Source: Alphaproteobacteria bacterium (GTDB taxonomy: Bacteria > Pseudomonadota > Alphaproteobacteria > UBA8366 > GCA-2717185). From it: a stretch of DNA of 8,885 nucleotides. Position numbers and translations under genes: made by a program. The notes under the pieces are model-generated. The model saw nothing but the letters and a program-made list of their open reading frames with translations, had not been told where the DNA came from and ran no database searches. The stretch lies in assembly GCA_016764135.1 (NCBI GenBank), contig JAESSL010000311.1:1-8885 (forward strand), read 5' to 3'. Shown one piece after another: positions 1-6,048 of this stretch. How positions within the stretch are numbered: the first letter of the stretch is position 1; each line of letters starts with the position of its first letter.

Positions 1-491
1 AATTCAGTCTTTGATTTTTCCCGTTCGTCTTCATCGCCATCCCGTCCGGCGCCATCCCGTCCGACGCCAGGCAAGCCGCCGCCGGATCGTCGGGTTCTCG
101 AAAAATCGCGGCCCTTCTCGCCATCGGCGGCGCCGTCATCCGGGCGCGCTGTCCCGCTGCGACGTGAATTACTAATCGCCGCCTCCAACCGATCTGCGAT
201 TTCATTCGCGCGCTCGGTCATAAAGGTCAAATCATCCCGAAGCTCCTGTGCGCGCGTCACATTGGATTGCAGGGATTGCGCGGTTTCCGTCGCAGTCGAT
301 TTAAGGCGCCCGACGCTGGCTTCCGCGCGGTCGGTTGATTCGGTGAAACTGGCGATCAATTGTTCCAGCTCCATCCTGTTCGCCTTCAGCGTGCCGAGGT
401 TCCGGTTCAAACGAACGGCGTACACAATGACCGTGACGAGCAATATCGACACGACGCCATCAATCAACAAACCAAAATCACCAACAATCAT
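1..491 (-). CDS. DUF6468-type membrane-anchored coiled-coil protein, partial (C-terminus off the left edge)
   Basis: This minus-strand frame is open from an ATG at 489-491 to the window edge (163 codons, no stop). A GGAG at 500-503 lies 8 nt before the ATG and overlaps the end of fliM, whose stop is only 5 bp upstream, so the gene is almost certainly co-transcribed with fliM. The protein has a hydrophobic N-terminal segment (about residues 7-26) followed by VRLNRNLGTL and a long charged helix with coiled-coil character (about 28-107, rich in E, R, A, L and Q). The tail after residue 108 is R/G/D-rich, probably disordered, and includes a tandem GRDG repeat. The N-terminal part matches my memory of DUF6468 proteins found next to fliL/fliM in Alphaproteobacteria. 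No biochemical function is known to me. Location and topology suggest an inner-membrane motor accessory, which is inference. Confidence 0.8.
   Translation of the reverse strand, partial: MIVGDFGLLIDGVVSILLVTVIVYAVRLNRNLGTLKANRMELEQLIASFTESTDRAEASVGRLKSTATETAQSLQSNVTRAQELRDDLTFMTERANEIADRLEAAISNSRRSGTARPDDGAADGEKGRDFSRTRRSGGGLPGVGRDGAGRDGDEDEREKSKTE
36..65. repeat. 15-bp tandem repeat, two copies, in the DUF6468-type gene
   Basis: Two adjacent 15-mers, gccatcccgtccggc (36-50) and gccatcccgtccgac (51-65), differ at one base. Read on the minus strand in frame they encode consecutive VGRDG and AGRDG pentapeptides in the low-complexity tail. The array is in-frame, so copy-number change would not disrupt the gene. 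Confidence 0.75.
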
Positions 492-496
492 AGCGA

Positions 497-1606
497 TTAC
501 TCCAGGAGTCTTTCATCCACGCGCACCGCGACCGAATTCCCACTGCGCCCCATGGGCCCACGGAACAAAGGCACTTTACCACAACGCATCAAAACCGAAC
601 TATCCGGCGTCGCGTTCAAGAGCAGCTGCGTGCCCACCTTCCAGTTCATGACATCTTTCAAAGGAACATATACTTCGTCCAGGACCGCCTGAACCTCCAC
701 TGTCGTATACCAGAGTTCCGTGGCCAGGTGATTTTCCCAGATAGAATCGCGGCCAAACTTCTCCCCCATGAACATTTGCAACAGTAGCTCGCGAACCGGC
801 TCCAGCGTCGCATAGGGCAACATGAGTTCCAACCGGCCGCCGCGATCTTCCATATCAATGCGCAGCCGCGCCAGAATCGCCGCATTCGCGGGGCGCGCGA
901 TCGTTGCGAACCGCGGATTTGTCTCCAATCGGTCAAACCGGAACGTCACGGAGCTCAAAGGATCAAACGCCGAGGATAAATCGGCCAGAACGACGTTGAT
1001 CATACGGCGCACAAGGCCGCGCTCGATAGTCGTATAGGGCCGGCCTTCAATTCGCATCGCCGCCGTGCCGCGCCGTCCGCCCAGCAACACATCGACGATT
1101 GAGTAGATCAACGAGCTGTCGACGGTTATTAAGCCGTAATTATCCCATTCCTCCGCCTTGAACACCGCCAGCATGGCGGGCAGCGGAATAGAGTTCAGAT
1201 AGTCGCCGAAGCGAATCGACGTAATATTGTCGAGGCTGACCTCGACATTGTCGGAGGTAAAATTACGCAACGACGTCGACATCATCCGCACCAGGCGGTC
1301 ATAGACCACCTCCAGCATGGGCAGCCGTTCATACGACACCATCCCACTGTCGATGATAGCCTCGATGCCGGAGCGGTCGCCGCCGCCGCCGCCATCGCCC
1401 TGAAAGCCGAGCAGGCTGTCGATTTCGTCCTGGTTCAGTACGCGCGCGGCGGCTCCGTCATCGCCGTCTTCTTCGGCCATAGCGGCCCATTCGTCGGCCA
1501 TCGCGTCGCCGTCGTCACCCTCGCCCTCGCCTTCTTCAGCCATAGCGGCCCATTCGGCGGCGACTGCGTCGTCATCGATTTCTTCGTCGTCTTGATCTTC
1601 ACTCAT
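497..1606 (-). CDS. fliM: Flagellar motor switch protein FliM
   Basis: FliM is the C-ring switch protein that binds phospho-CheY and sets rotation direction. From the ATG at 1606 the protein has 369 residues. Residues 1-50 are very acidic and carry two copies of an EWAAMAEE motif (W19 and W40). The CheY-binding type motif NQDEIDSLLGF follows at about 58-68. The CheC-like middle domain covers about 90-280, including DVLLGGRRG, and a FliN-like (SpoA) domain covers about 290-369. The ATG at 1606 is preferred over an in-frame TTG at 1615, because GGATAGG (1616-1622) sits 9 nt before the ATG but directly abuts the TTG. A good sigma-54 promoter lies in the 114-bp gap after fliL. The N-terminus is longer than in E. 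coli FliM, where the EIDALL motif is within the first 16 residues. Confidence 0.96.
   Translation of the reverse strand: MSEDQDDEEIDDDAVAAEWAAMAEEGEGEGDDGDAMADEWAAMAEEDGDDGAAARVLNQDEIDSLLGFQGDGGGGGDRSGIEAIIDSGMVSYERLPMLEVVYDRLVRMMSTSLRNFTSDNVEVSLDNITSIRFGDYLNSIPLPAMLAVFKAEEWDNYGLITVDSSLIYSIVDVLLGGRRGTAAMRIEGRPYTTIERGLVRRMINVVLADLSSAFDPLSSVTFRFDRLETNPRFATIARPANAAILARLRIDMEDRGGRLELMLPYATLEPVRELLLQMFMGEKFGRDSIWENHLATELWYTTVEVQAVLDEVYVPLKDVMNWKVGTQLLLNATPDSSVLMRCGKVPLFRGPMGRSGNSVAVRVDERLLE
1476..1556. repeat. Internal duplication in fliM: 18-bp identical repeat with 63-bp period
   Basis: The 18-mer gccatagcggcccattcg occurs at 1476-1493 and again at 1539-1556. With flanking bases the similarity extends to about 30 bp with two mismatches. 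The offset is 63 bp (21 codons), so the frame is kept, and each copy encodes the acidic EWAAMAEE segment of FliM. Confidence 0.85.
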
Positions 1607-1615
1607 GAGAGTCAA

Positions 1616-1622
1616 CCTATCC
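1616..1622 (-). promoter_or_regulatory. Ribosome binding site deciding the fliM start
   Basis: The minus strand reads GGATAGG here, 9 nt before ATG 1606. It leaves no spacer for the alternative TTG at 1615, so the ATG is the likely start. Confidence 0.6.
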
Positions 1623-1698
1623 GGCTAAAAAAGAACGCCGCCGCAGGAACCATACACGGCGCCAGCGTCCTATAGAGTTTGCTATCCCGAATACCAAT

Positions 1699-1714
1699 AG
1701 CAATTACTGTACCA
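1699..1714 (-). promoter_or_regulatory. Sigma-54 (-24/-12) promoter for fliM
   Basis: The minus strand reads TGGTACAGTAATTGCT. This aligns with the sigma-54 consensus TGGCACG-N4-TTGCW with exact GG-to-GC spacing and one change in each of the C4 and G7 positions. The -24 G maps to 1712 and the -12 C to 1700, predicting transcription start near 1688 and a leader of about 82 nt before the fliM ATG. It lies wholly in the fliL-fliM gap. Activity has not been shown. Confidence 0.7.
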
Positions 1715-1720
1715 CTATAA

Positions 1721-2248
1721 TTATTGCACCAAAATCTCGCCAATCAAAATATCCTTTACCTTGACCGGACGCGCCGCCGCATTCACGCGCGACAACAACT
1801 CTTCCTTCACCCTGTACATACCCTGCGACCCTTGCAGTTCTTCGACCCGCAATTCTCGCAGGAATACCTGGAAATTATCAATAATGCGCGGCATGACCGC
1901 CGTAATACGCGCTTCAGCTTCAGCGTTTTCAAGTTCGAGGCTGATGCGCATTTTCAGGAAGCTTTGTTTTCGGCCCTTGCCGCTCAAGGTGACAAGAATT
2001 TCATCGAGCTGCATATAATGGCCGGGGCCGGTATCTTCCTCGACTTTTTCTTCTTTATGCGCGTCTTCCGCCTCAATGCCGAGCATAGAATCCAGCATAC
2101 CGCTGAAATACAGCCCGGCGCCGCCGCCAGCCAGCAACACAATTGGCAGAACCACGAACAGGATGAGTTTTTTTAACCCGCCGCCAGATCCGCCGCCCTC
2201 GCCAGAGGACTCGTCTTCGCCGCCTTCTTCTTCAACTTCATCTGTCAT
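1721..2248 (-). CDS. fliL: Flagellar basal body-associated protein FliL
   Basis: FliL is a single-pass inner-membrane protein that surrounds or supports the MotAB stator and affects torque and motility. The 175-residue protein has an acidic, glycine-rich cytoplasmic N-terminus (1-24), a transmembrane helix at about 28-48, and a periplasmic domain. That domain carries the family pattern of two beta-strands (about YMQLDEILVTL and QSFLKMRISLEL), a helical part with MPRIIDNFQVFLREL, and the characteristic C-terminal ILIGEILVQ. The length is normal for the family. AAGG upstream of ATG 2248 is about 13 nt away, so the ribosome site is weak. It is the first gene of the minus-strand set fliL-fliM-DUF6468 and diverges from flgF. 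Confidence 0.95.
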   Translation of the reverse strand: MTDEVEEEGGEDESSGEGGGSGGGLKKLILFVVLPIVLLAGGGAGLYFSGMLDSMLGIEAEDAHKEEKVEEDTGPGHYMQLDEILVTLSGKGRKQSFLKMRISLELENAEAEARITAVMPRIIDNFQVFLRELRVEELQGSQGMYRVKEELLSRVNAAARPVKVKDILIGEILVQ

Positions 2249-2313
2249 GGTTCTAAACTAACCTTAATTTCATAAAATTAAAATAATTAAAGTCATCGAC
2301 TGAATCCGCTTCA

Positions 2314-2319
2314 ATTATA
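2314..2319 (-). promoter_or_regulatory. Possible sigma-70-type -10 element for fliL
   Basis: The minus strand reads TATAAT here, a perfect -10 hexamer about 65 bp before the fliL start. No convincing -35 hexamer is found at 16-18 bp upstream. In AT-rich DNA such a hexamer can occur by chance, so this is only a candidate. Confidence 0.3.
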
Positions 2320-2387
2320 CAAGTAATCATAGATTTCGAACCTTAAAAAAGTGTGTTGCTACGGGCGTTCTTCTTCAGACAAGGCGA

Positions 2388-2415
2388 CGGCAAGAACTAC
2401 CCGGCAAAGCCTACC
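2388..2415 (+). promoter_or_regulatory. Tandem CGGCAA repeat, ftr-like candidate activator site for flgF
   Basis: Two abutting 14-mers, cggcaagaactacc (2388-2401) and cggcaaagcctacc (2402-2415), match at 11 of 14 positions. The second copy lies within CCCGGCAAAGCC, which resembles the ftr elements bound by FlbD, the sigma-54 activator of Caulobacter. They sit about 108-136 bp upstream of the flgF -24 element, a usual distance for a sigma-54 enhancer. The binding protein is inferred. Confidence 0.45.
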
Positions 2416-2521
2416 TTTTTTCTGGAACGCCCCGTCATCGCGCCAAAACATTCGATCGCGCCGCGTTCTCTCCACCGCTGAGACTCCAGCGTTTCCGCCA
2501 GGATTTCTGCCTGCTTCCTGT

Positions 2522-2537
2522 TGGCACGCGCCATGCA
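2522..2537 (+). promoter_or_regulatory. Sigma-54 (-24/-12) promoter for flgF-flgG-flgA-flgH
   Basis: TGGCACG (2522-2528), four bases, then ATGCA (2533-2537) match the sigma-54 consensus almost perfectly: the whole -24 block and the -12 GC are present with exact spacing. Predicted transcription start is near 2548, about 30 nt before the flgF ATG. This is the best promoter match in the window and agrees with rod and ring genes being RpoN-dependent in related bacteria. Confidence 0.85.
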
Positions 2538-2562
2538 ACGTGATTTGTCGAATTCGGAACTC

Positions 2563-2567
2563 AAGGA
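2563..2567 (+). promoter_or_regulatory. Ribosome binding site deciding the flgF start
   Basis: AAGGA stands 10 nt before ATG 2578. The in-frame upstream starts at 2521 and 2533 lie within the sigma-54 promoter and before the predicted transcript start, so they cannot be used from that promoter. Confidence 0.65.
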
Positions 2568-2577
2568 CGAAGCCGCC

Positions 2578-3306
2578 ATGGAAAACCCCAGCTATATAGC
2601 CTTATCAAAGCAAACAGCGCTGCAAAGACAAATGTCGGTCATCGCCAACAATCTCGCAAACATGAATACCTCCGGCTACAAGGCCGAACGAATGGTGTTT
2701 CGCGAATATGTGTCGAAGCCCAGTCAGACGGAAACGCTTTCCTTCGTGCAGGATTTCGGCCTTGCCCGGGATCTCACCGAAGGCACGACGACGGTCACCA
2801 GCAATACACTGGATCTGGCGATCTCCGGCCCTGGTTATTTTTCCGTCGAAACAGAAAACGGCGAACGCTACACGCGCCACGGTCGTTTCCAGCTGAATGA
2901 AACCGGCCAACTCGTCACCGGGCAGGGCGATATCGTTTTGTCCAACAATGGCGCCCCCATCACCGTGCCGCCCGGATCTGGCGCGCTGACCATCGGCAGC
3001 GATGGATCAATCGACGGCGTGAACGGGTTCATCGGTCGCATCGGTCTTGTGGAGTTCGAAAACGAACGCAATCTGAAACGCGCCGAAAACAATCTCTATG
3101 AAGCCAAGGACGAGCGTCCGGATCCAGCCGCCCGAAGCTCCATGCTGCAAGGCAGTCTCGAAGCCTCGAACGTTCAGCCAATCCTGGAAATGACCCGAAT
3201 GATTCAGGTCCATCGCTCTTATCGGGCGACTCAGAATTTTATGAAAACCGAACATGACAAAATCCTGCGCGCCATCAACACCATTGGCCGTACGCAACAA
3301 GGTTAG
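2578..3306 (+). CDS. flgF: Flagellar basal-body (proximal) rod protein FlgF
   Basis: FlgF forms part of the proximal rod that carries torque from the rotor through the periplasm. From ATG 2578 it has 242 residues, typical for the family. The N-terminal helix holds the rod-family signature IANNLANMNTSGYKAERM (about 22-39). The central FlgE/F/G part includes LDLAISGPGYFSVETENG and YTRHGRFQLNETGQLVT. The C-terminal helical region has LEASNVQPILEMTRMIQVHRSY in the usual place and no extra domain. A longer frame to 2521 exists but would start inside the promoter. It is the first gene of the operon and is followed after 11 bp by flgG. Confidence 0.95.
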   Translation: MENPSYIALSKQTALQRQMSVIANNLANMNTSGYKAERMVFREYVSKPSQTETLSFVQDFGLARDLTEGTTTVTSNTLDLAISGPGYFSVETENGERYTRHGRFQLNETGQLVTGQGDIVLSNNGAPITVPPGSGALTIGSDGSIDGVNGFIGRIGLVEFENERNLKRAENNLYEAKDERPDPAARSSMLQGSLEASNVQPILEMTRMIQVHRSYRATQNFMKTEHDKILRAINTIGRTQQG

Positions 3307-3317
3307 GAATTCGCACT

Positions 3318-4103
3318 ATGAGATCATTAGGCATCGGCGCAACGGGAATGCTCGCGCAGCAACTCAATGTTGAGGTCATTTCCCACAACATCGCCAATAT
3401 GAACACGACCGCGTTCACCCGTCGTCGGGCAGAATTTCAGGATTTGCTGTATCAAAACCTTCGACGCGTCGGCTCCCAATCCTCCGACGCCGGGACCATC
3501 GTGCCCGCAGGCGTCCAGGTGGGCCTTGGCGTCAAAACAGCCGCAGTCTACAGAATTACCGAGCAAGGCAATCTGACGCTGACCGAAAACCCGCTCGATA
3601 TCGCCATCAACGGCGACGGTTACTTTCAAATCACTCTGCCAACGGGCGAGACCGCGTATACGCGCGCTGGAGCGTTTCAGTTGAGCGCGGACGGTGAACT
3701 GGTCACCACAGACGGCTTTATCATCCAGCCGGGCATCACCGTACCAAACGACGCGGTCGATGTGACGATCAACGCCAGCGGCGAGGTTCTCGTCAAACAG
3801 GACGGTTCGGTGACGGAGACCAATGTCGGCCAACTCAACCTCGCCATTTTCGCCAATGAAGGCGGATTGCTCGCGGTCGGCGACAATCTGTTTCAGGAAA
3901 CGCCAGCCTCCGGCACGCCCTCGACAGGCGTTCCCGGCGCGGCGGGATTTGGTCGCGTTCAGCAAGGTTTTCTGGAAACCTCCAACGTCAATGTAGTGGA
4001 GGAAATCACAAACCTGATCACCGCCCAGCGCGCCTATGAAATGAATTCGAAGGTTATCGAAACCTCGGATCAAATGATGTCCACAATGGCGAACATCCGC
4101 TAA
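3318..4103 (+). CDS. flgG: Flagellar distal rod protein FlgG
   Basis: FlgG builds the distal rod inside the P and L rings. The 261-residue length matches the family exactly. The protein opens with MRSLGIGATGMLAQQLNVEV and the rod signature HNIANMNTTAFTRRRAEFQDLLYQ. It has the FlgG-type insertion after the first helix (about residues 56-75, QSSDAGTIVPAGVQVGLGVK), which stiffens rod relative to hook, then LDIAINGDGYFQI and the C-terminal LETSNVNVVEEITNLITAQRAYE. The AGGA at 3305-3308, overlapping the flgF stop, sits 9 nt before the ATG. flgA follows after 12 bp, in the same operon. Confidence 0.97.
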   Translation: MRSLGIGATGMLAQQLNVEVISHNIANMNTTAFTRRRAEFQDLLYQNLRRVGSQSSDAGTIVPAGVQVGLGVKTAAVYRITEQGNLTLTENPLDIAINGDGYFQITLPTGETAYTRAGAFQLSADGELVTTDGFIIQPGITVPNDAVDVTINASGEVLVKQDGSVTETNVGQLNLAIFANEGGLLAVGDNLFQETPASGTPSTGVPGAAGFGRVQQGFLETSNVNVVEEITNLITAQRAYEMNSKVIETSDQMMSTMANIR

Positions 4104-4115
4104 GGAGCCAATGCC

Positions 4116-5156
4116 ATGCGCCATGTAACCGCCTTTGCGATCGGACTTGGTCTCGCCGTCGCCACTTTCGTTATCGTCGGCGCCGCTTTGATTCTTGGCG
4201 CTGGCGACGTCAAAGCCGAAGCCACAAAAGCCACCAACACCGCAAACGCGCAGTTGCGCGCAGCAGTGGTCGTTGACGGGCGCAATGTCCGTCTGGGCGA
4301 CATCTTTGACGGCGCGGGACGGCATGCGGACAAGGTCATCGCCTATGCCCCGGCGCCAGGGCGGAAGTTGACGCTGGAAGCAGCCTGGCTCTACCGGGTC
4401 GCCCGGGCGTATGGCGTTCGGTGGCGCCCTGTCAGCCGATTGGATCAAACCATCGTCGAGCGGCGCAGCATTCTACTGGACACCACTCAAATTCTCGACG
4501 CCATTCGCGCGGAAGCGCATCGGAAAGCAGGCCTTGCCGATGCATCCGGCAACCAGTTTTCAGACGAAGCCATCGACGTAACGCTCGATAACCGGATGAT
4601 GCAGATACATTTACCGAGCGACATGCCCGCGACGCTGCAAATCCGTTCCTTGACGCAGGACCCACGCACGGGACGGTTCTCCGCCGTCATTATTGCGCCG
4701 GACTTACGACCGGGCGCGGTGCGAAAAACAATTACCGGCGCTATTCACCATCTGGTGCGAACGCCCGTCCTGAACCGTCGTGTCTCAGCGGGGGACATTA
4801 TCCGCAAGAATGACATTCGGTGGTTAGCTGTGCGCCGCAACCGTATTGCGCCTCAGATTATACTGGACGAAACCAAACTCATCGGCATGAGCCCCAAACG
4901 TCCGATCTCGGAAGACCGTCTGATTCGCGCTAGCGAAATCCAGCCTCCCGTGCTGGTGAAAAAAGGCAGTCGGGTCACCGTGATCTTTCAAACGCGAAAC
5001 CTGAAGCTGACGACAAGTGGCCGCGCGCTGCAAAACGGCGCCAGAGACGATATGATTCGCGTTCGCACCTCACGCAGCAAAACCATTATTGACGCCACTG
5101 TCGTTTCTTCCGGCCTGGTCACTGCGACCAATGCGGGTCAAATCGCACTGCGATAA
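4116..5156 (+). CDS. flgA: Flagellar P-ring assembly chaperone FlgA
   Basis: FlgA is a periplasmic chaperone for P-ring (FlgI) assembly. The N-terminus has a hydrophobic export segment (about residues 5-30) ending in an A-rich region. The C-terminal half carries the SAF-like and FlgA core: PVLNRRVSAGDIIRKNDIRWL (about 216-236), then a segment with VLVKKGSRVTVIFQ, LTTSGRALQNGARDDMIRVR and VVSSGLVTA. At 346 residues it is much longer than E. coli FlgA (about 219). The extra N-terminal domain starting near VVVDGRNVRLGDIF is common in alphaproteobacterial FlgA as I recall. GGAG at 4104-4107, right at the flgG stop, is 8 nt before ATG 4116. An ATG at 4111 is out of frame. flgH begins about 29 bp downstream. 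Confidence 0.93.
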   Translation: MRHVTAFAIGLGLAVATFVIVGAALILGAGDVKAEATKATNTANAQLRAAVVVDGRNVRLGDIFDGAGRHADKVIAYAPAPGRKLTLEAAWLYRVARAYGVRWRPVSRLDQTIVERRSILLDTTQILDAIRAEAHRKAGLADASGNQFSDEAIDVTLDNRMMQIHLPSDMPATLQIRSLTQDPRTGRFSAVIIAPDLRPGAVRKTITGAIHHLVRTPVLNRRVSAGDIIRKNDIRWLAVRRNRIAPQIILDETKLIGMSPKRPISEDRLIRASEIQPPVLVKKGSRVTVIFQTRNLKLTTSGRALQNGARDDMIRVRTSRSKTIIDATVVSSGLVTATNAGQIALR

Positions 5157-5185
5157 AGACGATAATGGACATAGAAAGCGAAATT

Positions 5186-5947
5186 ATGAAGCCTGTAGCA
5201 AAAAAAACCGGCCTCCTGTTCATCAGCATGATAATAACTGCGGCGCTGTTATCCGGGTGCAACGCTTTAAATCGCCTGTCTGACGTCGGCAAACCGCCCA
5301 ATCTGGCGTCGATCGAAAATCCGGTCACGCGCCCCGATTATCGCCCCGTCACCATGCCCATGCCGGCGCCAGTCAAACCGCACAAAAGTCCAAACTCCCT
5401 TTGGCGCACAGGATCGAGGGCGTTTTTCAAGGATTTACGCGCCAGTCAAATCGGCGATATCGTCACTGTCATCATTAATGTCGACGATCAGGCGGAAATC
5501 GAAAACGAAACCACCCGCACGCGCACAACAAGCGAAGACGCATCGGTACCGTCGCTTCTGGGCTATCAAGCCGCGCTAAACGCCGTGCTGCCGGAAGCGG
5601 TGGCTGCGGCCTCTCTTCTGGATATTGACAGCTCGACCTCCAACACCGGCACCGGGTCAATCGAACGCGATGAGACGATTGAGTTGCAGGTCGCGGCCGT
5701 CGTGACCCAAATTTTGCCCAACGGGAACCTCGTACTGCATGGCCGTCAGGAAATTCGAGTGAACTTTGAAGTCCGCGAGATTCAGGTCGTCGGAGTCATT
5801 CGGCCCGAGGACATCACCAATCAAAACAATATAACCCACGAAAAAATCGCCGAACTTCGCGTTTCCTACGGCGGACGCGGTCATATTTCAGATTTTCAAC
5901 AACCGCGCTACGGAACGCAGATCATCGACATCATCTTCCCGTTTTAG
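5186..5947 (+). CDS. flgH: Flagellar L-ring lipoprotein FlgH
   Basis: FlgH forms the outer-membrane L-ring bushing. From ATG 5186 it has 253 residues with a clear lipoprotein signal: basic n-region MKPVAKK, hydrophobic core, lipobox LLSGC with Cys25 as the predicted lipidation site. The conserved ring core follows, including LWRTGSRAFFKDLRA, IGDIVTVIINVDDQAEIEN, GNLVLHGRQEIRVN, VVGVIRPEDI and the C-terminal IIDIIFPF. An in-frame ATG at 5165 would add an acidic stretch (MDIESEI) before the basic region, atypical for a signal peptide, so 5186 is chosen; the point is not proven. It is the last gene of the flgFGAH operon, followed by a strong terminator. Confidence 0.95.
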   Translation: MKPVAKKTGLLFISMIITAALLSGCNALNRLSDVGKPPNLASIENPVTRPDYRPVTMPMPAPVKPHKSPNSLWRTGSRAFFKDLRASQIGDIVTVIINVDDQAEIENETTRTRTTSEDASVPSLLGYQAALNAVLPEAVAAASLLDIDSSTSNTGTGSIERDETIELQVAAVVTQILPNGNLVLHGRQEIRVNFEVREIQVVGVIRPEDITNQNNITHEKIAELRVSYGGRGHISDFQQPRYGTQIIDIIFPF

Positions 5948-5982
5948 GAACGGCATAGAGATCGTCTGTACGAACGAAAATA

Positions 5983-6020
5983 AAAAATGCCGACGCCCCT
6001 ATTTGGACGTCGGCATTTTT
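5983..6020. terminator. Bidirectional intrinsic terminator between flgH and dksA
   Basis: A perfect 13-bp inverted repeat, AAAAATGCCGACG (5983-5995) and CGTCGGCATTTTT (6008-6020), flanks a 12-nt loop. The arms end in A and T runs on opposite sides, so each strand shows a GC stem followed by a T tract. It lies between the convergent flgH and dksA genes and would stop transcription from both. Confidence 0.9.
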
Positions 6021-6048
6021 ACGTGAACAAACGGCTCAAAACGATTGT

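Larger units (their letters stand above)
2249..2577. other. Divergent intergenic regulatory region between fliL and flgF
   Basis: This 329-bp non-coding stretch separates two divergent flagellar operons. The fliL-proximal third (about 2249-2350) is AT-rich with three TTAA tetramers and a TATAAT on the minus strand. The flgF-proximal part is GC-richer and contains a 14-bp tandem direct repeat at 2388-2415, a strong sigma-54 promoter at 2522-2537 and the flgF ribosome site. I see no credible gene here. The codons upstream of flgF in its own frame overlap the promoter and are probably not translated. Confidence 0.75.

Noticed and set aside
262..651. Plus-strand open frames opposite the left-edge gene and the fliM 3' end
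   Set aside because: They overlap two supported minus-strand genes and their joint, and the translations look like low-complexity shadow peptides.
1724..2176. 150-codon plus-strand open frame opposite fliL
   Set aside because: It is antisense to the whole FliL core with no recognisable family features.
2264..2290. CtrA binding box upstream of fliL
   Set aside because: No TTAA pair has the required 7-bp spacing, so the site is not annotated; it is kept only as an observation.
2521..2577. Upstream extension of flgF
   Set aside because: The extra 19 codons overlap the sigma-54 promoter and the predicted transcript start. The ATG at 2578 has AAGGA at good spacing and fits the family N-terminus.
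3327..4448. 373-codon open frame on the minus strand opposite flgG/flgA
   Set aside because: It is antisense to two clear flagellar genes, starts and ends without relation to them, and has no recognisable motif. It is explained by codon bias of the sense genes.
5165..5185. Earlier ATG for flgH
   Set aside because: It would put acidic residues before the basic n-region of a lipoprotein signal peptide. The ATG at 5186 gives a standard signal.
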